A stretch of DNA of 64,000 bases from Cunninghamia lanceolata (Eukaryota > Streptophyta > Pinopsida > Cupressales > Cupressaceae), in the NCBI GenBank assembly GCA_027924645.1, contig BSBN01000763.1:3038001-3102000 (forward strand), given 5' to 3'. Shown piece by piece: positions 1 to 12,400 of this stretch. The first letter of the stretch is position 1, and the number at the start of each line of letters is the position of its first letter. The notes below the pieces were generated by a model. It was not told where the DNA came from. It worked only from the letters and a program-made list of their open reading frames with translations, and made no database searches. A program made the translations under genes and the position numbers.

Positions 1-296
1 TCATAGATTTGTCATAGGAATTTGTCATGACCGTTTAAGTCAATATTCCCTTACACACTATCCAAGATGCCGACACATGGAAATATATTCCTACCATGAA
101 GTGGGACACCTATCTCCTCATGTGAGGACAAATTTACATGTTGTCACCTTCCACGTAGGATTACACATCACCATGCTAACTCCCACAAGATGACAATAAG
201 GATTTGCATCCTAATTACAATAATAGGCAATAAATAAATAAATACAATGAAATAATACAAGGATTTACCAAGGTTGAGACTCCTTAATTCCCAACA
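1..296 (-). repeat. 3' LTR of Copia-1 (partial)
   Basis: Direct repeat of 5229-5526. On the minus strand the LTR begins TGTTGGGAA at 296. The adjoining 297-312 reads on the minus strand as a purine-rich AAGTGAGAGAA, a plausible polypurine tract for plus-strand priming. The rest of this LTR is outside the window. Confidence 0.93.
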
Positions 297-345
297 TTCT
301 CTCACTTGTCGAATGCTTTGTAAGAGTCAATGGAAATAACAAGAT

Positions 346-3300
346 TTAACTGCTATAGGCTGAGAGGCCCATAGACTCTGAACACCATCTGAACTTCTCT
401 ATGCCCACTGGTTTTGTCAATGTATCTGCAACATTCTTCAAAGTGTCTACCTTCTCCAAATTTGCCTTCCCATCCTCTACCATGTCTTGCATGAAGTGAA
501 ACTATACATCAATATTCTTTTTTCTGGCATGGAAAGTTGGATTCTTTGCTAGGCAAATCGCACTTTGACTGTCACAACAAATTATAATCTGTCCTGCATA
601 AACACCAATATCTAAACACAATCTCTTAAGCCAAATGGCTTCCTTACAAGTATGAGTTGCTGCCATATACTCAGCTTCTGTGGTGGATAAAGCAACAACA
701 GGTTTTCACTTAATCATCCAACTAATTGCACCATCGAACATAATGAGCACATAGGCACTAGTGATCTCCTGCTATCAAAGTCACCCACCCAATAAGAATC
801 CACAAATCCATGAATACAAACTGAATGTGGAGGTCCTGTAGGATTACCATGATAGCATATGGAATACTTGGAAGTACCCCTCAAATATCTGAACACTCTC
901 TTAACTACATCCCAATGTACTTGTCTAGGATTAGCCATAAATTGACTAAGGACTCCCACTAATTGGGCAATGTTTGGTCTTGTGCAGACCATAGTATACA
1001 TCAAACTGCCAACAACACTACCATAAGGTACTCTGCTCATGTCCTCCACCTCACAAGGAGATTTTGGACAATCATTAACAGACAACTTTGTCCCCAAAGA
1101 AATAGGAACACACAATGGTCTACAATTTGCCATGACGAACCTATCCAACATGGTCTTCACATACTTACTCTAGCTTAACCAAAGTTTTCTATTTGCTCTG
1201 TCTCTTCTGATTTCCATTCCCAGAATGTACCTAGCTGCCCCTAGATTTTTCATCTCAAACTGTGCTGACAACTGAGACTTCAAATTAGAAATCATAGACT
1301 TACCATTCCCAATTAACAACATATCATCAACATACAATGCAATAATGAGAATGCGATCATTGTCAAATTTGTAATACACATAATGATATGATTTTGATCT
1401 CAGAAATCTAACCGACAACACAAAGCTATCAAACTTCAAGTACCACATCCTAGGAGACTACTTCAAACCATACAAAGACTTTTTTAACTTGCAAACCAAA
1501 TTTTATTTACCTTTCTCTATGTAATGCTCTAGTTGTGACATGTAAATCTCTTCCTCCAAATCGCCATGAAGGAATGTTGTCTTTAAATCCATCTACTCCA
1601 CCTCTAAGTCATAATCTGTTGCATGAGATAACAGGAACTAAATAGATGTCAGCTTTGCAACGGGAGAGAAAATTTCACCATAATCAATTCCCTCCACTTG
1701 TGAATACCCCTTCGTAACCAATATGGCCTTGTACTTTTCAACACTACCATCTACACCGAATTTCTTCTTGAACACCCATTTGCATCCAATAGCTTTCCAT
1801 CCTTTAGGCAAAGGCACCAAGTCCCATGTTTTATTCTTTTCCAAAGAAGCCATCTCATCTTCCATGGCCTCCTTCCAGGAACCTACATCTTTCATGCCCA
1901 TAGACTCTGTCATAGTTCTAGGCTCATCAGTGTTAGTAAGCAAAGAAAAAGCACAACTAGAGTCAAGCAATGAATAACCAAACCTATCAGGTTGCTTCCT
2001 TGTTCATGTAGACCTCCTCAATGGCTGAAATTGAGGTTCTGCTTCTTCTTCTGAGCTTTCAGAGCTGCTAGAGCTCTCCTCATCATTAGGTCTCATAGTG
2101 TCTTTTAGTTCAGTGTTCATAGGGGTAGAAAAAAATTGAACCACATTCTCTTTCTTTTCTATTTCTTCTAGATGTAGAACAATGGAAGAAGGTGTTAGTT
2201 CTCTAAAGATAACACTTTTGCTATACAACACTTTTTCAGCCACAGGATCCCAAAGCTTGTATCCATTCACACCAACTCCATAGCCAATGAAAATACACTT
2301 AACAGCCTTGTTCTCTAATTTAGACCATTTCTCCCTAGGTACATGTGCATATGCCTTACAACCAAAAACATGAAGATGTTTAACTAAAGGCTTCTTACTA
2401 GACCACACCTCCATAGGTGTCTTTCCAACAAGAGCTGATGTAGGAGACCTATTTACCAGGTAGAAAGCAGTGGCTACAGCTTCAGCCCAAAACTTTTATT
2501 CGAGGCCTTCTCCACTAAGCATACTCCTAGCCCTCTCCACCAGTGTCTTGTTCATCATCTCTGCAACTCCATTTTGCTATGGGGTGTATGGAGTTGTCTT
2601 ATGTCTTTCAATCCCTTACTCTTTACAAAACTTATCGAACTCTACTGAACAAAACTCACCATCATTATCAGTTCTCAAACACTTAATCTTTTTACTAGTC
2701 TGATTCTCAACAAAAGCTTTAAACTCTTTGAACTGACTAAAGAATTTAGTCTTGCTTCTGAGAAAATAAATCCATGTCCTTCTACTGTAATCATCTATGA
2801 ATGATATAGAATATACAAATTTGGAAATTGAATGAATACTAATAGGATCAAACACATTAGAATGAACAAGGTCCAGCACACCTGAAGACTTGTTAGAACT
2901 AGAGTAAAATTGAACATAGTTTTGCTTTCTATATATACAATGTTCGCAAAAGTCAAACTCAAGATTACAATGATTTTAACCCTCAACGATGTTTTTATTT
3001 TTCAGGGTTCTAAGACCCTTCTCACCAATGTGGTCAAATCTCATATGCCATAACATAGTCTTTTTAGCAGGAAGTTTAACTTTCAAAGCATGAGCACCCT
3101 TGGGTACACAAGATGCACTACCATCAGAATTTGTTACAATAGATTTCTTCACTGCTTGTTCAAACGGTGGCGATGAAGTGACTGCAGCTCTTTTCTTCAA
3201 GTCAAAAGAACTATTGAACTATGAAGTGCATGCCTCCAGCTGAAACAGAGTACCCCTGTAAGGACCTTTCACAAGCACCATAGATCCTCTAGTCATCTTG

Positions 3301-4420
3301 CAGTCATCCTTCGAAAAGACAACCTGCACACTTGCATCATTTAACATACTTACAGAAAGTAGATTTTTTTGCCAAGCCTGGGATGTGCATAACCCTAGTG
3401 ATCCCCTTCACTTGTCCATCAAGGAATCGGATTGAGACTCTTCCATGATCAACAATCTTCAAATGAGAATCGTCCCCCAGGTACACTCTTACACCATCAA
3501 ACTCTTCATACTTCGTGAACCAACTTCGATGCAAGGTCATGTGGAATGATACACCAAAATCTATCAACCACACATCATGAGATGCATGGGTGGCTAGGAC
3601 TGCGATGAAGGCATCAACATCATCTTGTGACTTGTCATAATCTGAATTTGGGCCCTTCTTCTTCTTTTTCTTTTCCTCTTTGCATTCCTTTCAAAATTGC
3701 CCAGTTTTACCACAGTTCCAACAGAGAGCCTTAGACTTTCCAAGAGAATTGGATCTCCCACGGGATTTGGATCTACCCTTATCAGCTTTCTTGTCCTTCT
3801 TTTTCCCTTTCTCCTTTGGTCTTCCATGAACTGCAAGAGCCTATTTGGTTGCCTCAAAAGACTTTGTCCACATCTCTTCAGATAATAGCGAAGATACCAC
3901 TTCATCCATTTTGAATATGGATGTGGTGCTCCCAATAGCCATAAAAAGATGATCCCACGAGTCTGGCAAAGAACAAAACAAGGTCATACAACAATCCTCC
4001 TCCTCCATCTTCACACCAATGGATGTCAATTGTGCAACTAACATGTTGAAAGCATTTAGGGGATCTGCAATAGATCCTCCATCCTCCATCCTCAAAGAAT
4101 ACAACTTCTTTCTCAGAAAAAAGCTTGTTCACCAAGGATTTGTCTTGATAAACATCACCCAGCTTCTTCCAAAGGTCTTTCGTGGTCTTGTCCTCATGGA
4201 CATTTAACAAGACAGAATCAGCTAGACTGAGTCTTATGAGACCCTTAGCCTTTCGATCTTTGAGATCCCAATTAGCTTGTGTCATTGCAGTTGGTTTTAC
4301 ATTGGATATGGTTTCACATAGGTCATGATCAACAAGCATGTATTCTATCTTAAGTTTCCATAACTCAAAATTTGTACCATTGAATTTATCCACTTCTAAT
4401 CTTTCAGATGTTCTTGCCAT
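346..4420 (-). pseudogene. gag-pol: Copia-1 gag-pol polyprotein, decayed
   Basis: Order on the minus strand: Gag (ATG at 4420, MARTSERLEVDKFNG), zinc knuckle (about 3682-3724), aspartic protease (about 3553), GAG-pre-integrase (LWHMRFDHIGEKG, about 3000-3060), integrase core (about 2400-2880), RT with YVDDML (about 1330) and RNase H ending at a TAA at 346-348. Gag to protease is split over several frames. From about 3200 to 714 everything lies in one frame broken only by stops, several of them TAG in place of conserved Gln. The zinc knuckle is damaged: its His is Gln and a TGA follows. The protease triad reads DFG instead of DSG. It cannot make functional protein as it stands. Confidence 0.93.
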
Positions 4421-4527
4421 CTGTTTTCCTGCAACAAGATTATAGAGTACTTTGCACAGACTCCCACTCAATCTAAGATCAACTCAAGAAACCCCTACCC
4501 AACAACTAGGACAAAAGGTGATCAAAC

Positions 4528-4539
4528 TCTGATACCAAC
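4528..4539 (-). other. Primer binding site of Copia-1
   Basis: Reads TTGGTATCAGAG on the minus strand, matching the 3' end of plant initiator-Met tRNA. It lies between the 5' LTR and gag. The final C of the usual TGGTATCAGAGC is lost. Confidence 0.85.
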
Positions 4540-4540
4540 T

Positions 4541-5526
4541 AAAAGGAAGCTAGGTGTGCGGAAATCACTTCCTACACTAATCTAATGAGTAAATTGGAAT
4601 TCTTTTTATCCTTTATAGTTATACTGTTATTAACCCAACAATAGAGATATTGTAGCAATACACATACACACAGAAAGAAGATAGAAGAGAGAGAGAGAGA
4701 CAAGATATACGTGGGGAAAACCCTTATGGGTGAAAAACCCCACACTCCAAAATACAACTCAAATGTATTCCAGTAAACAATCAAGGTTACAATACAGTTT
4801 CAGAGTCAATCACATAATACATCTCCTCTCCAAAGCACATGTTTATATAGAAGATACAAGGCAAAAATGGCTCTATCTTGAGATGGGCATCCAACATGGC
4901 CTCATGGCTCAAACCCACACCTAAGGACACTTGTCCAACACTGCAGGGTGTTCATGACACTTGTCATATCACCCCATCCCAAAGAGGTCACCTATTCCCA
5001 AGTTGGGCAATGACAGATACTCTTACGATACTTACGACTATCATAGAATCTGTCATAGTTGTCATATCTTACAGTTGTAAGAAAATTTTTTATACACAGG
5101 CTAAAATAGCATATTCTCTTACAACATGTCAAAACCCTCCTTGGGGCACCCAAAGATGCCTTCTTCCAAGGTGCCTTGTGACACATGTCTTCACCTATCA
5201 TAGAATCTTCCATTTATGACTCTTATGCGTCATAGATTTATCATAGGAATATGTCATGACCGTTTCGGTCAATATTCCCTTACACACTATCCAGGATGCT
5301 GACACATGGAAAAATATTCCTACCACTAAGTGGGATGCCTATCTCCTCATGTGAGAAAAAAATTTACATGTTGTCACCTTCAACGTAGGATGACACATCA
5401 CAGTGCCAACTCCCACAAGACGACAATAAGGATTTGCATCCTAATTACAATAATAGGCAATAAATAAATAAATACAATGAAATAATACAAGGAATTACCA
5501 AGATTGAGACACCTTACTTCCCAACA
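4541..5526 (-). repeat. 5' LTR of Copia-1
   Basis: The outer end (5526, TGTTGGGAA on minus) is set by the repeat with 1-296. The inner end near the PBS is less certain: the CA end could be at about 4555 or nearer 4541. A block near 4710-4735 (TACGTGG, GGAAAACCC, then GGTGAAAAACC) resembles a block found in the other copia LTRs here. AG-repeats lie at about 4681-4700. Confidence 0.85.
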
Positions 5527-6357
5527 ATATTGAATCCATGCTATCTTGTAGGGCTTTGGATGTTTCAACCTCACCATATTTGGCTTCCTCACCATCTCTT
5601 CTGAAACCAAATTGTCAGTACTACCACTATCATTGATAACCTTGCAACATTTACCTCCTAATTTACATCTTGTCTAGAACAAAATTTACCTTTTCGGTGG
5701 CTCCTCAATTGCTTCTGATTGGAACAAAGCTCTTCTCATGACTAATGACTCACCCTTCTCTGGTTTTCCTACTGAACTAGGTGATCCAACCAGTTCTTCC
5801 TCTGCATATGCTATTCTTGCACTATTCTTGTCCTTTTGCTAGTACTCCCTTGATGAAATTCAAATTCTCAGTGTCCTTTACCTTGACACTTGAAATGGGT
5901 TCCTTTGAATGATCTTTTTTCAAATCCTCTTTCATCACTCTGGTATCCTTCATTGTGGTAAGAATTATGACTTCATCTGTTACTACAGTAGAAATTTCTA
6001 TCATCTCTCCCTTGGTGGTATGAATTACTCTCTCTTTCTTCTTTACGGTATGGCCTAGTCTCCTTGTTTTTCTCCACATATGGTCTTCCTTCTTTGTATT
6101 GTGTTCTACCTTTCTGTCTTTGATCATGTCCCTTGTTCAACTTTTCTTCAACTTTTAGCAAAAAATGATATGCCTCTTCCACTATTGTCATCCTTACCAA
6201 ATTTAGTTCTTCTTGAAGGTTTATCCTTAGTCGATTTATGTACCACGCCATTTTCTCCTTACTTGCTTCACTATGTCCAGTCCTAATAATCATCTTGTGG
6301 AACTCTTTAGTGTAATCTTTCACTATTTTCTCCTTTTGCCTTAGGTTTTGAAATCTC
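5527..6357 (-). pseudogene. gag-pol: Gypsy-1 gag C-terminal half and protease (3' piece)
   Basis: On the minus strand, 5973-6357 encodes the second half of a Ty3/gypsy Retrotrans_gag domain (FQNLRQKEK, then DYTKEFHK). Beyond a frame change there is a Lys/Arg-rich linker, and at about 5540-5640 a protease core with NDSGSTDNLVSEEM. The protease stops at 5527 where Copia-1 inserted, and the gag stops at 6357 where Copia-2 inserted. The N-terminal half of the same gag is at 20656-21197. RT, RNase H and integrase would lie left of Copia-1, outside the window. Confidence 0.88.
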
Positions 6358-7797
6358 TGTTGAAATGCACAAGACAACTTAAAGGGGGGGTGAATCAGTT
6401 GTCTCTAAAACTTTGATCACTTATCAACACATCAAATACTCAATTACTGTTATTAAGATTTAACCATGAAAAAATGAAACAAGAAGCTCAACACAATAAC
6501 ACATGAGACACATGAGACACCAGATTTTTACATGGAAAACCCTATAAGGGAAAAACTATGGTGGGTGTTAGCCCATAGATATAAATATCTTATAGTAATA
6601 CCAAAAAATAGAGGCTCACTGCCTTAGGGATCACTACCCAAAATGCTCACTGCAAATGTTAGGGCTCGCTACCAAGATCAACTCACTGCCAAGGGTTGAT
6701 GAACTAATTTGATATCATCTACTCCATGCCTGGTTTTAGTTCCATTGAAGCACATTATAACTCCTCTGTGCTTCTCTTCTTACACTTTCGCACTTATCAT
6801 CTTTTCATTTTCACTTAAGGACATCTTTTTCACAACTTCATTACATGTTTTTATACACTTCATCAACCTTGAAATGTACATCAAGGTCAGCATTACATTC
6901 GTCAACCATTGGAACAAGCTCCAAGGTCAGCATTACAAACATACATAGAAATAGGTCTGGACCTAAACAAAATTTGCCAAGGGAAAGATGTATGTGGATC
7001 ATGTTATGCCTTAGCTGGGAGTCAAGTGCAATCTTCCATGCCACGACACACTTCCACAATCTTCGATGTATCTCTGCAAGTAGTGAAATCAACCAAGTCA
7101 GCCAAGACTGGTGTTAATATTAAGTCTTCTAAGAACAATCTTCTTCCATAATCCAAATTTATCTTTCTAAACCAATCCAAAGGTAGAAACATAATCAGGA
7201 GACATCCACAAGCACATTGTAATCACCAGGAACAACTGCACAATCTCTAACCACTCTGCCAAGAAGATTATTCAAACCGGAGCACATAAAGAACACTATC
7301 AACTACTGTCATAAAGAAAAGATCGCTTACAAAACACCAAATCATGAACCATTGGAGTTGAAGGCACTTATCATCATTACAAACTTGAGTCCAAAACTGC
7401 AAAATAAAATACTTAAATGCACAGGAATGTGAAGCATAATACATTCTCCCTGTCACCACCAAATATACAGAAAAAGTAGTTTTCACTTTGGTGAACATAA
7501 CTCACTCAAAGATTCATACCGAAGGATCAAACTTGGAATATAATATCTTTAGACATGTCTCTAACTAACTTCCAATCCACAAAAAAAGATATTCATTCTA
7601 CAAGAAATGCGGAGCAATCTACTAGACTGTTTTATTGTATCAGGAATGCTTATTATCTTTAACACTTAACTCATCACAAGCAAGCATCAAAACAAGAGCA
7701 CAGTTGACACCAATGACAACACTAATATGTTGACACCAATGACAACACTGATATGTTGACATCAATGACAACACCGGTTAGGTACATACTTGCAACA
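6358..7797 (-). repeat. 3' LTR of Copia-2
   Basis: 1,440 bp, TG...CA ends. It has a GAGG-type G-run followed by TGAATCAGT near its left end, a block around 6530-6560 with GGAAAACCC and GGGAAAAAC, and tandem 26-bp units at 7703-7780. It matches 19253-20655 with scattered substitutions and small indels. Confidence 0.94.
7703..7780 (-). repeat. Three 26-bp tandem units in the U3 part of the Copia-2 3' LTR
   Basis: Units at 7703-7728, 7729-7754 and 7755-7780 each contain TTGACAYCAATGACAAC, a near-palindrome. The partner LTR at 19253-20655 has only two units (about 20587-20638). The position is just inside the U3 start, where regulatory repeats often lie. Promoter function is inference. Confidence 0.85.
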
Positions 7798-7868
7798 ATC
7801 TCCCCATTTGTCATTGATGGCAACATATGATGTAAAAAACTGTAAAGACCATCAAGAAAAGATACTCT
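7798..7868 (-). other. Polypurine tract and 3' internal stub of Copia-2
   Basis: Immediately outside the LTR the minus strand reads AAATGGGGAGAT, a polypurine tract. The remaining bases are Copia-2 3' untranslated DNA that continues at 14960 after Copia-3. Confidence 0.75.
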
Positions 7869-9137
7869 TGTTGGATCTAGGGCATACAACTAAGAGGGGG
7901 GGTGAATTAGTTGTATAAAAACCTGCTTCTCTTTAAATACTTGATTCTTCTTGTTAGTTAACAGTATATCAATTAATCATCCATGAAAGCATAATGCACA
8001 AACATAAGAGCAGATAAACATCAACACATTAAACACCAAGATTTTGACGTGGAAAACCCGGTTAAAGGAAAAATCACGGGGTGATTAACCCAAGGATTAT
8101 TCTCTATTAGAAGAATAAGAAGAGAATGGCACTTGCCAATTAGGGCTCACTGCCCGAGCACACTGCTCACAAAGAGGCCCACTGTCTACAAAGTGATAAG
8201 AATCACAATCTTGAACTAGAGAATGACATCTCTACTATGTCTGGATCAGTTCCATTTAAGCCCAAAACCCCTGCTCTACCTTTCACACTTCTCTTCGCTA
8301 CACCACACTCATTCACACAATCCACACTGCTAAATGAACTCACAAACCTTTATTTATACAAGACATCGACTTAGGAACAATCATCTAAGTCGACAATCAA
8401 CCATAAGAATATTTGCAAGATGAATAACACATCCGGCCGGCCATCACAAGAACATTCGCAGGATGAACAACTCATCCGGTCGGCTAGTTGGAACAAGAAC
8501 TTCATTCGGAAGAATAACTTCAATTCTGGGCTCTACCATCAATGCAGACCAACAACACAACCTCATCATGATCCAAGAACCTTCACAAGCCTGCCTAAAT
8601 GACCAGGTACATCCGCACTTTCTCTACATACTAGAATCTCTTCTCTTCCTCATCTGAAACTTCAAGAACACAGTCTGTCACCACTGTCACAATGCAAAAG
8701 GCACTTCCGGACCTCAAAATCATACACAACTTGAGATGACACATCACAAGGACATCCCAAACACTCCTTCCAATCCGCAGATTAGGATTGTACAATTCCG
8801 GACCTCACCAGACCTTTCTGTGATCCTCTGTCACCTCTGAGCACTTGCCGGAACCAGTTCCATACCGACAGCCACAACTCCTTCAGATCTTCATGCGGAC
8901 CTCTAAAATCTTAACTGAAGCATCTCAAGACTCATATCTACAAACCCTTTAATCTGCATCCTCCGGTTTGCATCTATACAATACATTTGCCTTCTTCTCA
9001 TCACTATTCTTCATTGTTCCTGACTGAGGCTAATTTTCTCAATATCCTCAGCACACTGCTCATTGAATCCTTCTTGTCAATGCAATATGAGTATGTTGAC
9101 ATCAATGACAACATTGGTTCACCTCATACTTGCAACA
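7869..9137 (-). repeat. 3' LTR of Copia-3
   Basis: 1,269 bp, matching 13669-14959 closely. The right copy has one extra short segment (around 13990-14010). The left end carries GAGGGGGGGTGAATTAGT, and TTGACATCAATGACAAC lies near the right end, like the U3 motif of Copia-2. Confidence 0.95.
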
Positions 9138-9450
9138 ATCTCCCCTTTTGTCATTGATGGCAACATATGATGTGAAAAATCATCAAGACAAGAACTTCTC
9201 CTTTCTGTCACAGCTCCCCCTATCAGCAACATGTCTTCTCCTCATTTACTACTCCCCCTTTGATCATCAGCCACTTGTTTTTCACATGTCTTCTCTTCCC
9301 CTTTGACATCAATGGCAAAGGGCTCATACTTGCAATTCTAACACATCAGAATCATACCAGCTGCTCCCCCTTAGTAGCAGCTCCCCATCATCAATCCGGA
9401 TCACAAGATATGACTGTGATATCCACCAGACTGATGCACATCAGTGCATC
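9138..9450 (-). other. Copia-3 polypurine tract and 3' untranslated region
   Basis: The minus strand reads ACAAAAGGGGAGAT directly before the 3' LTR, a polypurine tract. The rest is pyrimidine-rich on the plus strand with repeated CTCCCCCTTT-like blocks and has no coding signal. The homologous region of Copia-2 (14965-15227) has the same character. Confidence 0.75.
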
Positions 9451-12400
9451 TTAGTTCATTATCGGAGGGGCCATGACCCCTAACTTCTCCCGAAGATATT
9501 CAAAAGAGTCCTTGGGAAGAGGTTTAGTAAAAATATCTGCAATCTGATCCTTGGAAGGAACATACTCCAACCTGACTTCTTCCTTGTTCACTTGTTCTCT
9601 CAAAAAGTGAAACTTGATAGATATGTGCTTAGTCTTAGAGTGCAATACCAGATTCTTAGAAATATTAATTGCACTTGAATTATCACAGAAAATTGTGATA
9701 GGCTTCTCATATTCAACTTTAATGTCTCTTAGCATCTGCTTCATCCATAAGATTTGAGTGCAACTGCCTGCTACTGCAATGTATTCTGCTTCAGTTGTGG
9801 ACAGAGATATTGCATCTTGTTTCTTGCTTAGCCAAGAAACCAATCTCTTCCCCAGAAAGATTGCTCCACCACTGGTGCTCTTCCGGTCATCCACATCTCC
9901 TGCCCAATCTGCATCTGTGTAAGCATGAAGAGAGAAATCCAGATCTCTAGGGTACCATAGACCATACTCAACTGTTCCTTTCAAGTACCTAAAAATTCTT
10001 TTGATTGCCATAACATGAGATTCTCTAGGATCAGCCTGGAATCTTGCCACAAGACCAACAGCCTGCATTATATCTGGTCTAGTCTGAGTGAGATACAACA
10101 ATCCACCAATCATTGATCTATACTTTGTCTAATCTGCCTTTGGGGAGTCATCATCTTTGCTCAACTTACATCCAGTTGCCATGGGAGTGTTCTTTGGCTT
10201 TGAATCTTCCATACCAAATTTCCTCAACAATTCTTTCACATATTTGGTTTGAGAAATAAAGATCCCTTTCTTTGTTTGAGTAATTTGCAGACCCAAGAAG
10301 AAATTCATTTCACCAAGCATAGACATTTCAAACTCACTTTTCATCTGATTTGCAAAAATTTTGCACATACTATCTCTTCCTCCAAAAATGATATCATCCA
10401 CAAACACTTCAACAATCAAAATATTTTCATGATCAATTTTGAAATATAAGTTGCTGTCAGCAGTACCTTTGTTGAATCCAATCTGCACAAGATGCTTATC
10501 CAACCTTTCATACCATGCTCTTGGGGCTTGCTTTAATCCATACAAAGCTTTCTTCAACTTGCAGACCATATCATCATTATCAGACAATTGAAATCCATCC
10601 GGTTGTTCAATGTAAACTTCTTCTTCCAGATCACCATTTAGGAAGGCAGACTTGACATCCATCTGATATACCTTGAAGTCTTTGAAGGCAGCAAATGCAA
10701 GGAGTAATCTGACTGCTTCAATTCTTGCCACCGGAGCAAAGGTTTCTTCAAAATCAATTCCTTCTATTTGAGAGTAGCCTTTGCAGACCAATCTAGCTTT
10801 GTTTCTGATTACTTCACCAGCTTCATTCAGTTTGTTCCGGAAAACCCATTTGGTTCCAATGACATTCCTGTCTCTAGGTCTGGGAACAAGATCCCAAGTA
10901 TGATTTCTCTCAATTTGCATCAATTCATCTTCCATTGCTTTGGTCCAGTTTTCATCATTGCAAGCTTCATTTATTGTTTTGGGTTCAATCTTTGAAATCA
11001 GACAACATTCATCCTGATTTTGAGCAACATTCCTTCTAGTTTGCACACCTTTGTTTCTGTCACCTATGATCTGATCTTGAGAGTGGTTCTGTATTACATA
11101 CCTTAGAATTTTGGGAGCATTCTGTACTGCTGCTTCTTGATCAGGCTCATTCAGACCTATCTCTTCTTCCTGATTTATCAGATCAGGCTGATTCTAACTT
11201 ACCGGAGAGGATTGAGCTCCTTGAACTTGAACACCATCTTGGTCATCCTCATCAAACTCATAAAACCTTGAGGGGTTCTCAATTCCTTCATCAACTTTCA
11301 CATTAGTGTTTTCTATCATCTTCCTCAATCTCTTATTGTAACACCGGTATGCTTTGCTTTGAGTGGAGTAACCCAAGAAAATTCCTTCATCACTTCTAGC
11401 ATCAAACTTTCCTAGATCTTCATCTCTTTTAATATAACATTTGCTACCAAATACTCTAAAATATTTCACAGTAGGAGTGATGCCAAACCAGAGTTCATAA
11501 GGGGTCTTACCGGTGTTGTTTCTGATTTGAACTTGATTGAGAGTGTAGACTGCAGTGCTGATAGCTTCTTTCCAAAACATTTGAGGAACATTTGCTTCCA
11601 ACATCATTGTCCTGGCAGCTTCCTGGATGGTCCAGTTCTTTCTCTCAACTACTCCATTCTGCTGTGGAGTCCTAGGAGCAGACAACTGTCTTCTTATACC
11701 CTGCTTCTCACAAAAGTCAATGAACTCACCAGATGTAAATTCACCACCTCTATCAGACCTTAGACACTTCAACTTCAATCCGGTTTGATTCTCTACCATA
11801 GCTTTGAAGATTTTGAACTTCTTAAGGGCTTCTGATTTCTCCTTTAGGAAGGCAACCCACATCATCTGGGAATGGTCATCAATTAGCAACATGAAATATC
11901 TATCACCTTGTAGACTCTTGATTCTTGTCGGACCACAAAGATCAGTATGTACTAATTCCAACAATCCGGTAGAGGACTGATCTTTGCTTTTGAAAGAGAC
12001 TCTGCTCTGTTTACCTAGCTGACATTCTTTGCACAAACTATTTGTAGGTTTCATCAATTTTGGAAGATCTCTTACAGCCTGAGTATTGCTTATCTTGATG
12101 ATGTTATCAAAATTTACATTACACATTCTTCTATGCCATAACCAACTCTGATCAATTTGAACAAATAGACAACTTTTATTTGAACCAACCAGATGAAAGA
12201 TATTACCTTTTATCTGAGTACCGGATGCAATTTCAGTTCCAGAACTTGTAAAGATTCTGCATTTTCCATTCTTGAACCGGAGATCATAGCCTTTGTCTAC
12301 TAACTGACCAACACTAAGAAGATTGTGCTTCAATCCTTCAACATATAGTACATTACCTGTTTTGCTCTTTCCATCAAAGGAAATAGTTCCCCTACCTCTG

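Larger units (their letters stand above)
1..5526 (-). mobile_element. Copia-1, Ty1/copia LTR retrotransposon, left LTR cut by window edge
   Basis: The element reads on the minus strand: 5' LTR at right, PBS, gag-pol, purine-rich tract, then the first 296 bp of the 3' LTR at left. Positions 1-296 repeat about 5229-5526 with few mismatches, and both copies end in CCCAACA on the plus strand (TGTTGGG reading minus). The right border abuts gypsy protease sequence at 5527, so this copy inserted into Gypsy-1. The matching target duplication would lie left of the window and cannot be checked. Its LTR is unrelated in sequence to those of Copia-2 and Copia-3. Confidence 0.93.

Noticed and set aside
8420..8657. 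Paired small ORFs repeated at 14242-14479
   Set aside because: They lie inside the Copia-3 LTRs and are repeated only for that reason.
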